Shown: positions 17,525 through 26,523, counted from the first letter of the stretch. The stretch: 64,000 nucleotides of DNA from Aurantiacibacter atlanticus (GCF_001077815.2 NZ_CP011310.1:1426001-1490000); one strand, 5' to 3'. Translations and numbers: made by a program. The notes: generated by a model not told the origin, from the sequence alone.

Positions 17525-18316
17525 ATGAAACGAACTCACCTGCCTCTCAACGCCTTGCGCGTCTTCGATGCTGCCGCCCGCCATCTGAGCTTTACTCGGG
17601 CTGCGGATGAGCTGGCGGTGACGCCAGCTGCGGTGGGCCAGCAAATCCGCGCACTTGAAGATGTGCTCGGCGTGGTCCTGTTCCGCCGCACGTCAAGGGG
17701 ACTGGAACTGACAGACGAGGCTGGCGCAGGCCTTGATTCGCTGCGCGCGGGTTTTCTGCATTTTGAAGAAAGCGTGCAGGCTATGCAGGCGGGACAGGCA
17801 AGCTCCAATTACGCCATTGCCGCACCGCGCGAATTTTACGCCCAGTGGCTTGCGCCAAGGCTGGCGCGTTTCCGTGCCGAATATCCGGACATCAGATTCC
17901 AGCTCGCCGCAGACGAAGCCGCCGATTTCACTGAGACCAATCTCGATCTCGTAGTGCGTCTGGTCGAAGGGCCGGGTGAAATGGAAGGGCTGCAACTTGA
18001 AGACGGGCAACGCATTGCCGTCTCGGCGAAGGGTGCGCCGGAAAGCTGGATAAGCTGGCCTACGCATGAACCAGATGATGGCACTGACATTGGCCTTCAT
18101 GTGGGCAATTCTGGACAGGCGCTCAGCTCTGCTCTGGCGGGCCTGGGGCGCGCATGGCTGCCGCTTCCGCTGGTGGCCGAAGCGCTGGCAGACGGGCGGC
18201 TGGAGGCCTTGGGCGATCCGCAGCAATGCCGCCGGGCCTATTGGCTGCTCGCACCACGTCCGCAATGGCGGCAAAAGAAGGTCAAGGCCCTGGTTGATTT
18301 TCTCTCTGCTCAATGA
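17525..18316 (+). CDS. LysR-family transcriptional regulator (GcvA-like)
   Basis: 263 residues from ATG 17525 (MKRTHLPLNALRVFDAAARHL). The N-terminal helix-turn-helix SFTRAADELAVTPAAVGQQIRALEDVLGVVLFRRTSRGL is the GcvA-subfamily pattern. The effector domain follows, somewhat short, with IRFQLAADEAADFTETNLDLVVRL and a C-terminal QWRQKKVKALVDFL. A frame to 17477 adds 16 residues and is less likely. No divergent partner gene is present, so its target is not evident. Confidence 0.9.
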   Translation: MKRTHLPLNALRVFDAAARHLSFTRAADELAVTPAAVGQQIRALEDVLGVVLFRRTSRGLELTDEAGAGLDSLRAGFLHFEESVQAMQAGQASSNYAIAAPREFYAQWLAPRLARFRAEYPDIRFQLAADEAADFTETNLDLVVRLVEGPGEMEGLQLEDGQRIAVSAKGAPESWISWPTHEPDDGTDIGLHVGNSGQALSSALAGLGRAWLPLPLVAEALADGRLEALGDPQQCRRAYWLLAPRPQWRQKKVKALVDFLSAQ

Positions 18317-18482
18317 CGCAGACGCCGGTTCTGCATGGGGACCGTTTCTTCTGTCGTGACTTGATGGTTGTGGGTCCGCTGAAGGAAGAATGGCGGAGTT
18401 AGGGAGGATTAACCTGGATCGGCTAGAAAGGCGCGTCTGCCGTCGATAGGGTCAGGCTACTTTGTTTCATTAGGGGAATTTC

Positions 18483-19721
18483 ATGCGATTCGGATTTCAA
18501 AAGACTGCACTTCTGGCAGGGGCGGCAGCCCTGATAGTTCCGGCAGGGGCAACGGCACAGGCGGTCAATCTCGATTCGCAGTCCGGCGACGTGCGTGCGT
18601 TCCAGGGCAACGTCGATGGCGCTGCGGCCACGTTTGAAGTGACCGTGCCTGCCAGCTCGATCATGCAGATTGATGTAATGACCACTTCCGATCTCGATCC
18701 CATTGTCACCGTCACCGATGCCGCGACGGGTGAGGTAATCGCAGAGGATGACGATGGCGGCGGCGATCTGAATTCGCGTGTGCGAATCCGTGGCGAAAAC
18801 GGCCGCCGTATCATGATCTCGGTCGACAGCTATGATTCGACCTGGGTCGAAGCCGGAGAAGCTTATGGCGGTACATTCGACCTGCGTCTGACCACCAGCG
18901 CCTATACCGCGCCCGTCACCCGCGTAGTGGGGTATGGCGCGCGCGAAATCGGCACGATCATAGGCGAGCCGCATGAGTTCATCTTTACCGCACAACCCGG
19001 CGACACTCTGGAAGTGGCCCTGCTGGCCGAGGGAGACCTTGATCCCTATCTCGAACTTAAGGACGCCGAGGGCGGAAGTATCGCCTACAATGATGATGGC
19101 GGTGAAATGCTCAATTCGCTGCTTGTCCATACTTTCGAAAGTGGCGGGACCTATACGATCCTTGCGTCAGCCTATGGCGAGACCGAGGGTGATTACACGT
19201 TGCGCATCCGCGAGCAGCGCACCCACAGCGCACAATTGCCGCTCCAGGTGATCGGCCTCGATGACGAGGCGTCGGGCGAGCTTGCATCTGAATGGCTGGA
19301 AAACTCGCTGCTGCCGTCCTCCATCGATTATCAACTTAGCGAGCAGGCGAAGGCCGCGATCATGGCGGGCAATGGCGAAGTCACCATCCGCATGAGCGCG
19401 GTTGAGGGCGATGATCCCGATTTCGGCGGCGATCTCGATTCCTATATTGAACTAGGCTTCGAGACGCCGCTGGGCTTCGCAGTGGCAGATAGCGATGATG
19501 ACGGGGCCGGTGATCGCGACGCGATGCTGCCGGTAAACCTTGGCCTGCTGGCCTCATACCCGGACATGCTCGATATGCTGCGCATCAGGGTGAAGGGCTA
19601 TAGCGGCTCCATGGGGCAATATGTGGTGAAGATCTCACAGGGCATGGAAGCCCGCGCCCAGGGATGGGAACAGGGGATGGAAATACCTCCAACCCCGGCC
19701 ATGTCGGTTCCTTCCAACTGA
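18483..19721 (+). CDS. Secreted PPC-domain repeat protein
   Basis: 412 residues with a Sec signal ending in ATAQA (about residue 25). Two bacterial pre-peptidase C-terminal (PPC)-like repeats are visible: TSDLDPIVTVTDAATGEVI ... DDDGGGDLNS (residues about 60-140) and EGDLDPYLELKDAEGGSI ... NDDGGEMLNS followed by YTILASAYGETEGDYTL (about 170-245). A degenerate third acidic segment (DDPDFGGDLDSYIELGF) lies near 310. The Asp-rich turns could bind calcium. No protease domain is attached, so it is probably a stand-alone envelope or secreted protein. The ribosome site is AGGGGAATTTC. Confidence 0.85.
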   Translation: MRFGFQKTALLAGAAALIVPAGATAQAVNLDSQSGDVRAFQGNVDGAAATFEVTVPASSIMQIDVMTTSDLDPIVTVTDAATGEVIAEDDDGGGDLNSRVRIRGENGRRIMISVDSYDSTWVEAGEAYGGTFDLRLTTSAYTAPVTRVVGYGAREIGTIIGEPHEFIFTAQPGDTLEVALLAEGDLDPYLELKDAEGGSIAYNDDGGEMLNSLLVHTFESGGTYTILASAYGETEGDYTLRIREQRTHSAQLPLQVIGLDDEASGELASEWLENSLLPSSIDYQLSEQAKAAIMAGNGEVTIRMSAVEGDDPDFGGDLDSYIELGFETPLGFAVADSDDDGAGDRDAMLPVNLGLLASYPDMLDMLRIRVKGYSGSMGQYVVKISQGMEARAQGWEQGMEIPPTPAMSVPSN

Positions 19722-20352
19722 TTGCTGCAAACTTCGCTTAACGGCCATGTACGGGGCGGGAGGGAAACCTTTCGCCCCCTATGTCGTCAGCTTTGCGGTC
19801 AGACCTGCGCGTCTATCCCCGCTTCTCTAGGTCCATCTCGCAACCCCCCGCTGCCTTCCGAGCGGCGCGAAAACCATTGCGCCCGGGTCTTACGTAGCTT
19901 GTAGCGCGCTTAGAGCGACCCCCATGTGCCGCGCCGCCTGCTTGACGATTCCGGCGGCGGCCCAAATGTACGATAAACTTGCGCTGGCGAAGCTGAACAG
20001 GCGCGGTGACGTAGTAAGTGGCTTGCGGTCCGGTATGGATAATATTCGATATTTGCCTCTCGGAGCTGACACACGACCTTCCAGAAGACGCGAAATCACT
20101 CGATTTCCGATGTTTCTCCCGTTCAGCGGATGAAAGATTTTGGCGCCAGCCCAACGATATATCTCTACCGAAATCGGTTGATATTAACGCATTCAACACC
20201 ATTCACGCATGTCTACTTATCGTAAGATCGCTCGGAACTCGATAGGATCACTGACTTTCAATGGCATTCGCTCAAGGGTGAATGTTACAAAATCAGGGAT
20301 TGCGATCGCTCGATGTGATCGCACTGGGGCATGCACTTTGATAAACAGGACC
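19722..20352. other. 631-bp gap without a supported gene
   Basis: Only short frames without family likeness occur here. A frame from 20209 leads into the LuxR-type gene but its first 48 residues look non-coding. The stretch presumably holds the promoter of the downstream four-gene cluster. No clear sigma-70 boxes, terminator or repeat was found. Confidence 0.5.
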
Positions 20353-20880
20353 ATGGAACTGGACGGCTTGCGTCGACGGCTGGATGGGTTGACGGATAAG
20401 CAGCGCGAGGTGCTGAACCTTCTCGTGCAGCACAAGACTTCGAAGGAAATCGCCCGCATTCTCGGGATTTCTCCCTATACTGTCGACCAGCGTATCGCTG
20501 CTGCGCGCCGCAAAATGAATGCCCGATCGCGCAATGAGCTTGCCGCCGAATATCAGAACGCGACCTCCGATTTATCCGATCAATCCATATCCGAAGGATC
20601 AGTATACCAATCTTCGCAGGTCGGAAAATCTGACGAAACCCGAGATGAAGGGTCAGGGAACGACGCGAATGTCGAAGACCGGGATAAACATCCAGATGCG
20701 ACCAATCGCTCTGGCAGGAATCTCCCGGTCGTGGACTACCGCGTTGTCCCGGAGTCTTTCGAGGGCAACCTTGGTTATTTCTGGCGCGTTGCGGCGATCG
20801 TAGGGATCACACTGATTTTCTTGATTGTCGTGCTTGTCGGTTTTGCCATCTTCGCGCAATTGTCCGATTTGCTGAGTTAA
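20353..20880 (+). CDS. LuxR-type HTH protein with C-terminal membrane anchor
   Basis: 175 residues from ATG 20353 (MELDGLRRRLDGLTDKQREVL). Residues about 10-65 are a GerE/LuxR helix-turn-helix (LTDKQREVLNLLVQHKTSKEIARILGISPYTVDQRIAAARRKMNARSR). No receiver or autoinducer domain is present. A polar, low-complexity linker follows, and then YFWRVAAIVGITLIFLIVVLVGFAIF, a single transmembrane helix near the C-terminus. A membrane-tethered DNA-binding protein is an unusual layout; release by proteolysis or membrane sensing is an inference. It heads a four-gene same-strand cluster. Confidence 0.8.
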   Translation: MELDGLRRRLDGLTDKQREVLNLLVQHKTSKEIARILGISPYTVDQRIAAARRKMNARSRNELAAEYQNATSDLSDQSISEGSVYQSSQVGKSDETRDEGSGNDANVEDRDKHPDATNRSGRNLPVVDYRVVPESFEGNLGYFWRVAAIVGITLIFLIVVLVGFAIFAQLSDLLS

Positions 20881-20938
20881 GCGCCCGAACAGGACTCCTG
20901 GTGATTTCATCGGCCGAAAGGCCCACAGGAGAACGATT

Positions 20939-21280
20939 ATGACTATGTCTTACAACGTTGCGCAAATGCGGATTGTGCGTGAACTGCGCGAAGCCGAAAA
21001 GGCTCTGGATGACGCACTGCTTCGCCAGAGCAGCCTGCTTTCCGCCATGGTTCAGGCACGTAAGGATACAGGCGCTGCACCCTTCACCGGGCAGGAAGCA
21101 TTGATGCGTCTCAGCAAGTCGCACCAGACCCTCGTTTCTGCAGGCGGTGATCTTGCCCGCGTGCATTCAAACCTCCTCAGCGTGCAGCAGGACGTGCTCG
21201 GTTTTGAAGAATGCCCCCCCGAAGGCAAGCCTATGGCAACAGGTGAAAGTGCACCGGCTTCGATGAAGCTCGCCGGATAA
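20939..21280 (+). CDS. Small helical protein of unknown function
   Basis: 113 residues, start MTMSYNVAQMRIVRELREAEKALDDALLRQSSL. The sequence is helical, with a central segment FTGQEALMRLSKSHQTLVSAGGDLARVHSNLLSVQQDV and a Pro/Gly/Ala-rich tail. The first ATG has AGGAG at 7 nt; a second ATG lies 6 nt on. It lies 58 bp after the LuxR-type gene and 6 bp before the membrane-protein frame. No family is recognised; the cluster context suggests a shared function. Confidence 0.65.
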   Translation: MTMSYNVAQMRIVRELREAEKALDDALLRQSSLLSAMVQARKDTGAAPFTGQEALMRLSKSHQTLVSAGGDLARVHSNLLSVQQDVLGFEECPPEGKPMATGESAPASMKLAG

Positions 21281-21286
21281 TTCGGT

Positions 21287-21760
21287 TTGCCGGATTACGT
21301 TATAGTCGTGGCAACGGTGGCCGTTACGATCGCACTCTTTTCTGCGATTCAAGGCGGCCACCCTGAGCGTTGGGCTTCGGTGATTATCGTAGGTGGTATC
21401 GTTTTGGACCTGATCATTCAGGCAACGATTGGCCATAGGTCATTCGAACATTTCGATATCAGCCGCCTGAGCATCGACCTCGTTCAGTTCGCAGCCTTGT
21501 TGATCATCGCACTCCGGGCGAACCGCAACTATCCCCTTGGTCTAGCGGCGGCGCAATTGCTTGCGATTGTCGGCAATCTGGCAGCCTTGTTTCACAGGGA
21601 CGGCTGGAACGAGGCATATTGGGCGATGACGCAGATGCCGATCCTGCTGCAACTTTCCATTCTCGCAGGTGGCCTTTGGGCGCACCGTCGGCGCGTCTCG
21701 CGCATCGGGAATTACAATAGCTGGTCCCCCAGAATGGCTGGGGGCAGAGGATTTTCATGA
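21287..21760 (+). CDS. Integral membrane protein of unknown function (TTG start)
   Basis: 157 residues with four to five hydrophobic helices (YVIVVATVAVTIALFSAI, WASVIIVGGIVLDLIIQA, LVQFAALLIIALRANRN, LGLAAAQLLAIVGNLAAL, MPILLQLSILAGGLWAH). The first usable initiator is TTG at 21287, 6 bp after the preceding stop; no ATG fits. Its end overlaps the next gene by 4 bp (ATGA). No family is recognised. Confidence 0.6.
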   Translation: MPDYVIVVATVAVTIALFSAIQGGHPERWASVIIVGGIVLDLIIQATIGHRSFEHFDISRLSIDLVQFAALLIIALRANRNYPLGLAAAQLLAIVGNLAALFHRDGWNEAYWAMTQMPILLQLSILAGGLWAHRRRVSRIGNYNSWSPRMAGGRGFS

Positions 21761-22272
21761 ATTCCCAAGTTGCTATCAAGCAATCCTATTTGAACAACGC
21801 CGCCTCGGATCTCAGTCCGGACCAAATCCGCAATCTGGCCGAGAGTCTCTTGCGATTGGCAGATTGTATCGATCAGGACTGGCAAGGACCGGAGATCAAG
21901 TCGATCTTTCGATGGCCTAATGAACTGAGCAAGATTGAAAAGAATGCCTTGAACTTGGCAGAGAAGGCTCGGCAGACTTACGAACGGCGACGCTTGCGGA
22001 ACAAAAGCCTGCCGTCATCCCTGCTGGGTGAACCGGCGTGGGACATGCTTCTGGAACTCTTTATGCAATATGCAGGCGGAGCAAAGGTTTCCACTACAAG
22101 TCTTTGCATTGCATCTGGTTGTCCGCCGACAACAGCCTTGCGATATGTGGGCTTGATGGAAAACGAAGGGCTTTTAAAAAGAACGCCCGCCGAAACGGAT
22201 AAACGGCTCGTCTTTGTCGAACTGACGGATGCCGGGGTGATCGCAATAGGGCGGTATCTGGAACGACTTTAA
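21757..22272 (+). CDS. Winged-helix (MarR-like) DNA-binding protein
   Basis: 171 residues. The N-terminal half is helical (LSPDQIRNLAESLLRLADCI). The C-terminal half is a winged helix: EPAWDMLLELFMQYAGGAKVSTTSLCIASGCPPTTALRYVGLMENEGLLKR, wing DKRLVFVELTDAG. The wing helix pattern 'S-x-C-P-P-T-T-A-L-R' matches a type often seen in Sphingomonadales. ATGA overlap with the membrane-protein gene implies translational coupling. It could autoregulate the cluster; that is inferred. Confidence 0.75.
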   Translation: MNSQVAIKQSYLNNAASDLSPDQIRNLAESLLRLADCIDQDWQGPEIKSIFRWPNELSKIEKNALNLAEKARQTYERRRLRNKSLPSSLLGEPAWDMLLELFMQYAGGAKVSTTSLCIASGCPPTTALRYVGLMENEGLLKRTPAETDKRLVFVELTDAGVIAIGRYLERL

Positions 22273-22567
22273 GATTGTGCCGCTTGCAAGCCGCTTGGGT
22301 GAAGCCAAGAGCGGATGCGAGCGGTTGTGTTTGAGGCCAAGCAAATACTTGGGCGCGTCTCATGCTGACGGGCGGAGATTAGGAGGAGGGGGTGGAAAAA
22401 AGATTATCTAAATCGGAAGGGCTTTAGATCCACATACATAAGCGATGGAGGTTTCACTACAAGGTTGCTTAGCTGCGAATTTCGTTCGAAGTCGATGAAA
22501 TTACCGAATGAAGCACGCAAATTGGACACAGTGTTCTTTGTCCAGAGATTAGGGTATTCGCATTTAA
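22273..22567. other. Leader and left edge of the reverse-transcriptase island
   Basis: Base composition shifts from GC-rich to A/T-rich at about 22390. A polypurine run lies at 22378-22412. Only short frames occur (for example ATG 22495, 44 codons, overlapping the reverse-transcriptase start). For Abi/UG reverse transcriptases a structured non-coding RNA often lies in this position; no convincing fold could be settled by eye. Confidence 0.4.
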
Positions 22568-23019
22568 ATGGAAAAGTACCGTTTACTTGGACAGGGGCTT
22601 TTCCCCGAGACATTGCCACCGTGTTTTGATGCGACTGACCTGAAGCGCGCTTTCCGTGGGTTCGTCCCAAAATTACGCGAGAGGAAGTTTTTTAAACGCT
22701 CATCGTCTCTCATTAAGTTTAGCGGCACCAAGCATGATGGTTCTAGGAGGACGTTTGCCGCGCCCAATCCTGCTCAATTTTTTCACGTTTGTGAGTTTGT
22801 CGGTGAAAACTGGGATTTTATCGACGAACGAATTTCAGCATCACCGCTAATAGTAAGCAAGCCGAAGCCTGCTGGGGAATCTGCTGATCGACCGATTATA
22901 ATTCCGTCGCTTTCAAATCTTACAACTGAAGCATCCGAGAAACTGAGTTTCAGTCCAATCATCGTCAAAGCTGATATTTCTCAGTTTTTTCCAAGTATAT
23001 ACACTCATTCAATTCCTTG
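22568..23019 (+). pseudogene. Reverse transcriptase, N-terminal piece (interrupted by IS3-family element)
   Basis: 150 intact codons of an RNA-directed DNA polymerase. The N-terminus LLGQGLFPETLPPCF resembles the 'GYFPxELPPPF' start remembered from Abi/UG defence reverse transcriptases. RRTFAAPNP follows. Polymerase motif A is IVKADISQFFPSIYTHSIP, with the catalytic Asp at residue 136. The frame then runs into the insertion sequence and stops after five foreign residues. TAA is immediately upstream in frame, so the ATG at 22568 is the start. A/T-rich codon use differs from the neighbours, pointing to transfer. Confidence 0.85.
23016..23019. repeat. Target site duplication CTTG, left copy (IS3-family element)
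   Basis: CTTG directly precedes the element and recurs at 24290-24293. Four base pairs is the normal duplication length of the IS407 group. Confidence 0.85.
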
Positions 23020-23085
23020 TGACGTGACCCCCTGATTTTCCTCCAAGTTGGATTAGAGTCCGGCCCTGACAGAAGGACGGACGAG

Positions 23086-23352
23086 ATGAAGAGAACGAGG
23101 TTTTCAGAAGAGCAGATCATTGGCGTGCTGAAGGAAGCGGAGGCGGGAGCCAAGACCGCTGACCTTGCCCGTCGGCACGGTGTATCTGAAGCGACGATCT
23201 ACAACTGGAAGTCGAAGTATGGCGGGATGGAAGTGTCCGATGCCCGGCGGCTGAAGGAGCTGGAGAGCGAGAACGCGAAGCTGAAGCGTTTGCTGGCCGA
23301 TGCGATGCTGGACAAGGCGGCGTTGAAGGATCTTCTGGCAAAAAAGTTTTGA
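23086..23352 (+). CDS. IS3-family transposase OrfA
   Basis: 88 residues: [21 protein letters not shown], helix-turn-helix ([24 protein letters not shown]) and a C-terminal leucine-zipper segment ([21 protein letters not shown]). It recognises the element ends. The end of orfA contains AAAAAAG at 23340-23346, the expected -1 frameshift site that lets ribosomes make the OrfAB fusion transposase. Confidence 0.93.
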   Translation: MKRTRFSEEQIIGVLKEAEAGAKTADLARRHGVSEATIYNWKSKYGGMEVSDARRLKELESENAKLKRLLADAMLDKAALKDLLAKKF

Positions 23353-24257
23353 CGCCCGCCGCGCAGCGGGAAGCTGTTGCTCATCTCCAGGCGTGCCATG
23401 GGATGAGCGAGCGGCGGGCGTGCCGTGTCATCGATGCTGATCGCAAGAGCGTGCGTTACCGTTCCACCCGGGACGATGACGTCGATCTGCGTGAGAAGCT
23501 GCGCGAGCTGGCCAACCAGCGTCGCCGGTTCGGCTATCGCCGTCTGCATATCCTGCTGCGCCGGGAGGGGATCATGATCAACCGCAAGAAGACCCAGAGG
23601 CTCTACCGTGAGGAAGGCTTGGCGGTCAGGCGACGACGTAGCCGCAGGCGTGCTGTTGGCACAAGGGCACCTGCTCCGGTTCTGGCGCTGCCGAACCAGC
23701 GCTGGAGCCTGGACTTTGTTCACGACCAGATGGCTTCGGGAAGACGGTTCCGGGTGCTCAACGTGGTCGATGACGTGACCCGGGAGTGCCTGGCAGCGGT
23801 GCCGGACACCTCGATCTCTGGTCGCCGTGTCGTTCGCGAGCTGACCGCACTGATCGAACAGCGCGGCAAGCCAGGCATGATCGTCAGCGACAATGGCACC
23901 GAGCTCACCAGCAACGCTGTGCTGGCATGGTGCGGCGAGGTCGGCGTGGAGTGGCATTACATCGCGCCCGGAAGGCCGATGCAGAATGGCTATGTCGAGA
24001 GCTTCAATGGCCGGATGCGGGACGAACTGCTCAACGAGACGCTGTTCTTGAGTATGGCCCATGCCCGTGTCGAGATCGCGGCCTGGGTCGAAGACTACAA
24101 TCGGGAGCGACCACACTCGTCTCTCGGTTACGCAACACCGGCGGCGTTCGCCGCTGAACTGGATAAGCAATGGCCTGCTTCGCTACGCCCTACGGGCTCC
24201 GCTACGCAGCCCATTGCTTCAACCGCGCTGATGCGCAAAACAACCGCCCGGCTCTAA
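23349..24257 (+). CDS. IS3-family transposase OrfB (DDE integrase domain)
   Basis: 302 residues in the -1 frame relative to orfA. The DDE triad is visible: Asp in [10 protein letters not shown], Asp in [11 protein letters not shown], and Glu in [20 protein letters not shown]. The HTH_21 segment [19 protein letters not shown] precedes it. The normal active form is OrfAB made by frameshifting. No stop or deletion is apparent. Confidence 0.95.
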   Translation: MTPAAQREAVAHLQACHGMSERRACRVIDADRKSVRYRSTRDDDVDLREKLRELANQRRRFGYRRLHILLRREGIMINRKKTQRLYREEGLAVRRRRSRRRAVGTRAPAPVLALPNQRWSLDFVHDQMASGRRFRVLNVVDDVTRECLAAVPDTSISGRRVVRELTALIEQRGKPGMIVSDNGTELTSNAVLAWCGEVGVEWHYIAPGRPMQNGYVESFNGRMRDELLNETLFLSMAHARVEIAAWVEDYNRERPHSSLGYATPAAFAAELDKQWPASLRPTGSATQPIASTALMRKTTARL

Positions 24258-24289
24258 TCCCAGCTGGGGGAAAGCTGGGGGTCACGTCA

Positions 24290-24293
24290 CTTG
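24290..24293. repeat. Target site duplication CTTG, right copy
   Basis: It matches 23016-23019. Deleting one copy plus the element joins TG to G and restores the Trp codon of a THSIPW motif in the reverse transcriptase. Confidence 0.85.
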
Positions 24294-25084
24294 GGTGGCC
24301 CACGGTAAAGAAGCTTCGAAGGCAGACCAAGCACCAGATTCAAAAGAAAACCCCTTCAATAATTTAGACTATTTTGTTCAGCGTTGTCAGTCTGCCGAAA
24401 CGAGGGGTGTCGAAGTAGGATCTGATGCTTTTCGTATTATAGCCGAATTCATCGGTAGCGAAATTGATCGCAAGCTTGTCGAATCGGCCGGAAATAAAAT
24501 CGTCGGCGGTGCTCGCCATGTTGATGATTTTTTCTTAGGTGTCCGGACAGAATCTGACGCTCAAGTGGTTTTGTCCGCACTGCGAAGCGTACTGTCAGAA
24601 TATCACTTTCAACTTAACGATTCAAAGACAAAAATTGTTAGTGGTTTGGTGCCGCTCAATGAAATTTGGGCTCAGGATTTAAGAAGAAAAGTTGCTCAAT
24701 TAAGTAAATACACAAACAACCGCGATCGACTGGTTCAAGTTCTAAATGAATCAACGGAATTAGCCGGAAACTTAGGCACCGATAGTCCGGTAAAAATCTT
24801 CTTAAGAGGTGTAGACGAGGCAAGTGTTTATGATCGGGATACAGAGTGGGGCTCACTAGAGCCATACCTCCAGCGCATTTGCTTTCATCATGCTCACTGC
24901 ATCGACTACGTGTTCTTGCTCGTCGTGAAGCGATTTGCAACAGGTCGAAAACTCGACACCGAAGGTTGGTGCGAGGTTGCAAATGAGCTAATTCGTAAGG
25001 CTGGCGCCTTTGGTCACGACCATGAAATGCTTTGGAGCCTTTGGCTGCTCGTCTCGTTGCGCTCAGTATTCCACGAAGATCTAG
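24294..25084 (+). pseudogene. Reverse transcriptase, middle piece (between the two insertion sequences)
   Basis: It continues the frame of 22568-23019 once the IS3-family element is removed: W-VAHGKEASKA. Motif B-like residues are ETRGVEVGSDAFRIIAEFIG. The catalytic motif C reads GARHVDDFFLGV, placing His at residue 226 and the Asp pair at 228-229 of the restored protein; the usual first residue is Tyr or Phe. FQLNDSKTKIV is motif D-like. The second half is helical (thumb or accessory domain). The piece ends at CTAG, where the IS5-family element begins. Confidence 0.85.
25081..25084. repeat. CTAG target, left side of the IS5-family element
   Basis: CTAG is repeated at 26524-26527. The duplication may be counted as TA or as CTAG; both give the same restored reverse-transcriptase reading (HEDLVKFVCDY). 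Confidence 0.75.
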
Positions 25085-26523
25085 GTTTCGTGGACAAAGG
25101 TTGCATACCAGCCATCTGTTGGTAAGTGAGGGAATTGAACAATTAATTTCTGTGGAGACAATCGAGTGCGTGGAGCATATTTGCTGATAGCTTTTTCGGC
25201 GGCGCTGGCAGCATGCGGGCAGTCAACCGATCAAACGGCATCTTCAAATGGCGCGGAACAAGCTCAGAATCGGTCGGCACCGGCTGCGGGCGAGAGCAAT
25301 GGCGATTGGTCATCACTCAGCGAATATGTCGGTCAACATCCCGTGGATAGCAAATTTTACGACGAAAGCCCGATAGCGCCGCAACTCAGGAACCTTCTGG
25401 GAGACAAGCTGAACGTGCTGATGCAGAACAGCGACACAGCCGCCCCCTTGCAACGCGATGGCGAAGTTTTCTTCACGTCGGGCAACAAGGATAATGAGGG
25501 GGGTAGCGACGCATTCTATCTGCTCGTCGATCCGTCAGCCAAGGCTGTCGAGGTCGGCCTTTGGGAAAACGGCGAGTTGACCGTTTATAAGACCCCGGGT
25601 TCCGACATTCCGAAACCGCAAGATATCCAGACGACAATATCGAACACGGAGATGTAGACGTCGCTGTCGAGCGGCAGGAACGAAGAGCAATCCTTGACGC
25701 GTAACTCATCCGCTGATTCAAGACTATCTTTTGGAGGCAGTCTTGGGCGAACGGATTGGCGTTACGGATGAAGAGTGGGAATTAATCGAGCCGCTGCTGC
25801 CGCCGGAACGCGGTCGTGGCTGTCGCCCGGCGCAGCATAACCGGCCCTACTTCGAGGGCATGATGTGGATCGCGCGGACCGGGGCTCAGTGGCGGCATCT
25901 TCCCGACGAGTATGGCAAGTGGAACAGCGTGTTCAGACGCTATCGACGATGGGTTGCGACCGGAGTGTTTGATGCCATGCTCGAGACACTGGCCGAGCTG
26001 GCGGGCCGGGACACTTCCGCCGACATGATCGACAGCACGGTTGTCCGGGCACATCATTGTGCAGTCGGCATAAAAAGGGGACTCAGCAAAGAGAGGCGCT
26101 TGGCCGATCGCGAGGCGGCTTTTCCACCAAGCTCCACGCAAGATGCGACGCCAGAGGGCTACCGCTCGGCTTCGTGCTGACACCCGGACAGGCGCACGAT
26201 GTGCAGGGCTTTGCTCCGCTGTTCCGCTTGATAACCGACCGGATCGAGGCTTTCCTGGCAGACCGGGGCTACGATGCCGATGCGATCCGCGATGAGATCG
26301 AGGCGGCAGGCGTCGAAGCTGTCATCCCGGCCAAAACCAACCGGCGCAATCCCGCCCCGCACGATCGTGCGAAATACAGGTGGCGCAATCAGATCGAGCG
26401 GCTGTTCAACAAGCTCAAGAACTGGCGAAGGATCGCAACCCGATACGACAAGACCAAGGAATCCTACCTCGGCTTCGTTGCGCTTGCTTCAGTCAAACTC
26501 TGGATACCCTTTGTCCACGAAGC
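25085..26523 (+). mobile_element. IS5-family element with a passenger lipoprotein gene, about 1440 bp
   Basis: The left end GTTTCGTGGACAAAGG (25085) and the complement of the right end GCTTCGTGGACAAAGG (ending 26523) are inverted repeats with one mismatch. Both outer flanks are CTAG (25081-25084 and 26524-26527), the CTAG/TA target of IS427-group elements. The transposase frame occupies only the right part (25743-26527). A separate lipoprotein gene fills the left part. Typical IS427-group elements are roughly 0.8-0.9 kb, so this one is clearly enlarged. Confidence 0.8.
25166..25657 (+). CDS. Passenger lipoprotein within the IS5-family element
   Basis: 163 residues from GTG 25166, with GGAG 8 nt upstream. 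The signal [12 protein letters not shown] gives lipid-anchored Cys17. A Ser/Ala/Gln-rich linker runs to about residue 48. The domain follows: [50 protein letters not shown] and a C-terminal [11 protein letters not shown]. The outline (G-x-x-P-x-D ... fl ... P ... LLG ... v-x-x-Y) recalls the small periplasmic Ivy-like 'hypothetical' proteins; this is a weak, by-eye likeness. It has no transposition role and is therefore cargo. Confidence 0.7.
   Translation: MRGAYLLIAFSAALAACGQSTDQTASSNGAEQAQNRSAPAAGESNGDWSSLSEYVGQHPVDSKFYDESPIAPQLRNLLGDKLNVLMQNSDTAAPLQRDGEVFFTSGNKDNEGGSDAFYLLVDPSAKAVEVGLWENGELTVYKTPGSDIPKPQDIQTTISNTEM

Larger units (their letters stand above)
23020..24289 (+). mobile_element. 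IS3-family insertion sequence, IS407-like, 1270 bp
   Basis: The ends are TGACGTGACCCCC at 23020 and its complement GGGGGTCACGTCA ending at 24289, with the inverted repeats extending imperfectly for about 21 bp. The TG...CA termini, two overlapping ORFs with a slippery A-run, and the 4-bp duplication all fit the IS407 group. Both ORFs and both ends look intact, so the element may be functional. It sits inside the reverse-transcriptase gene in the same orientation. Confidence 0.92.

Noticed and set aside
22495..22629. 44-codon frame overlapping the reverse-transcriptase start
   Set aside because: No family likeness and no convincing ribosome site; recorded only as part of the leader.
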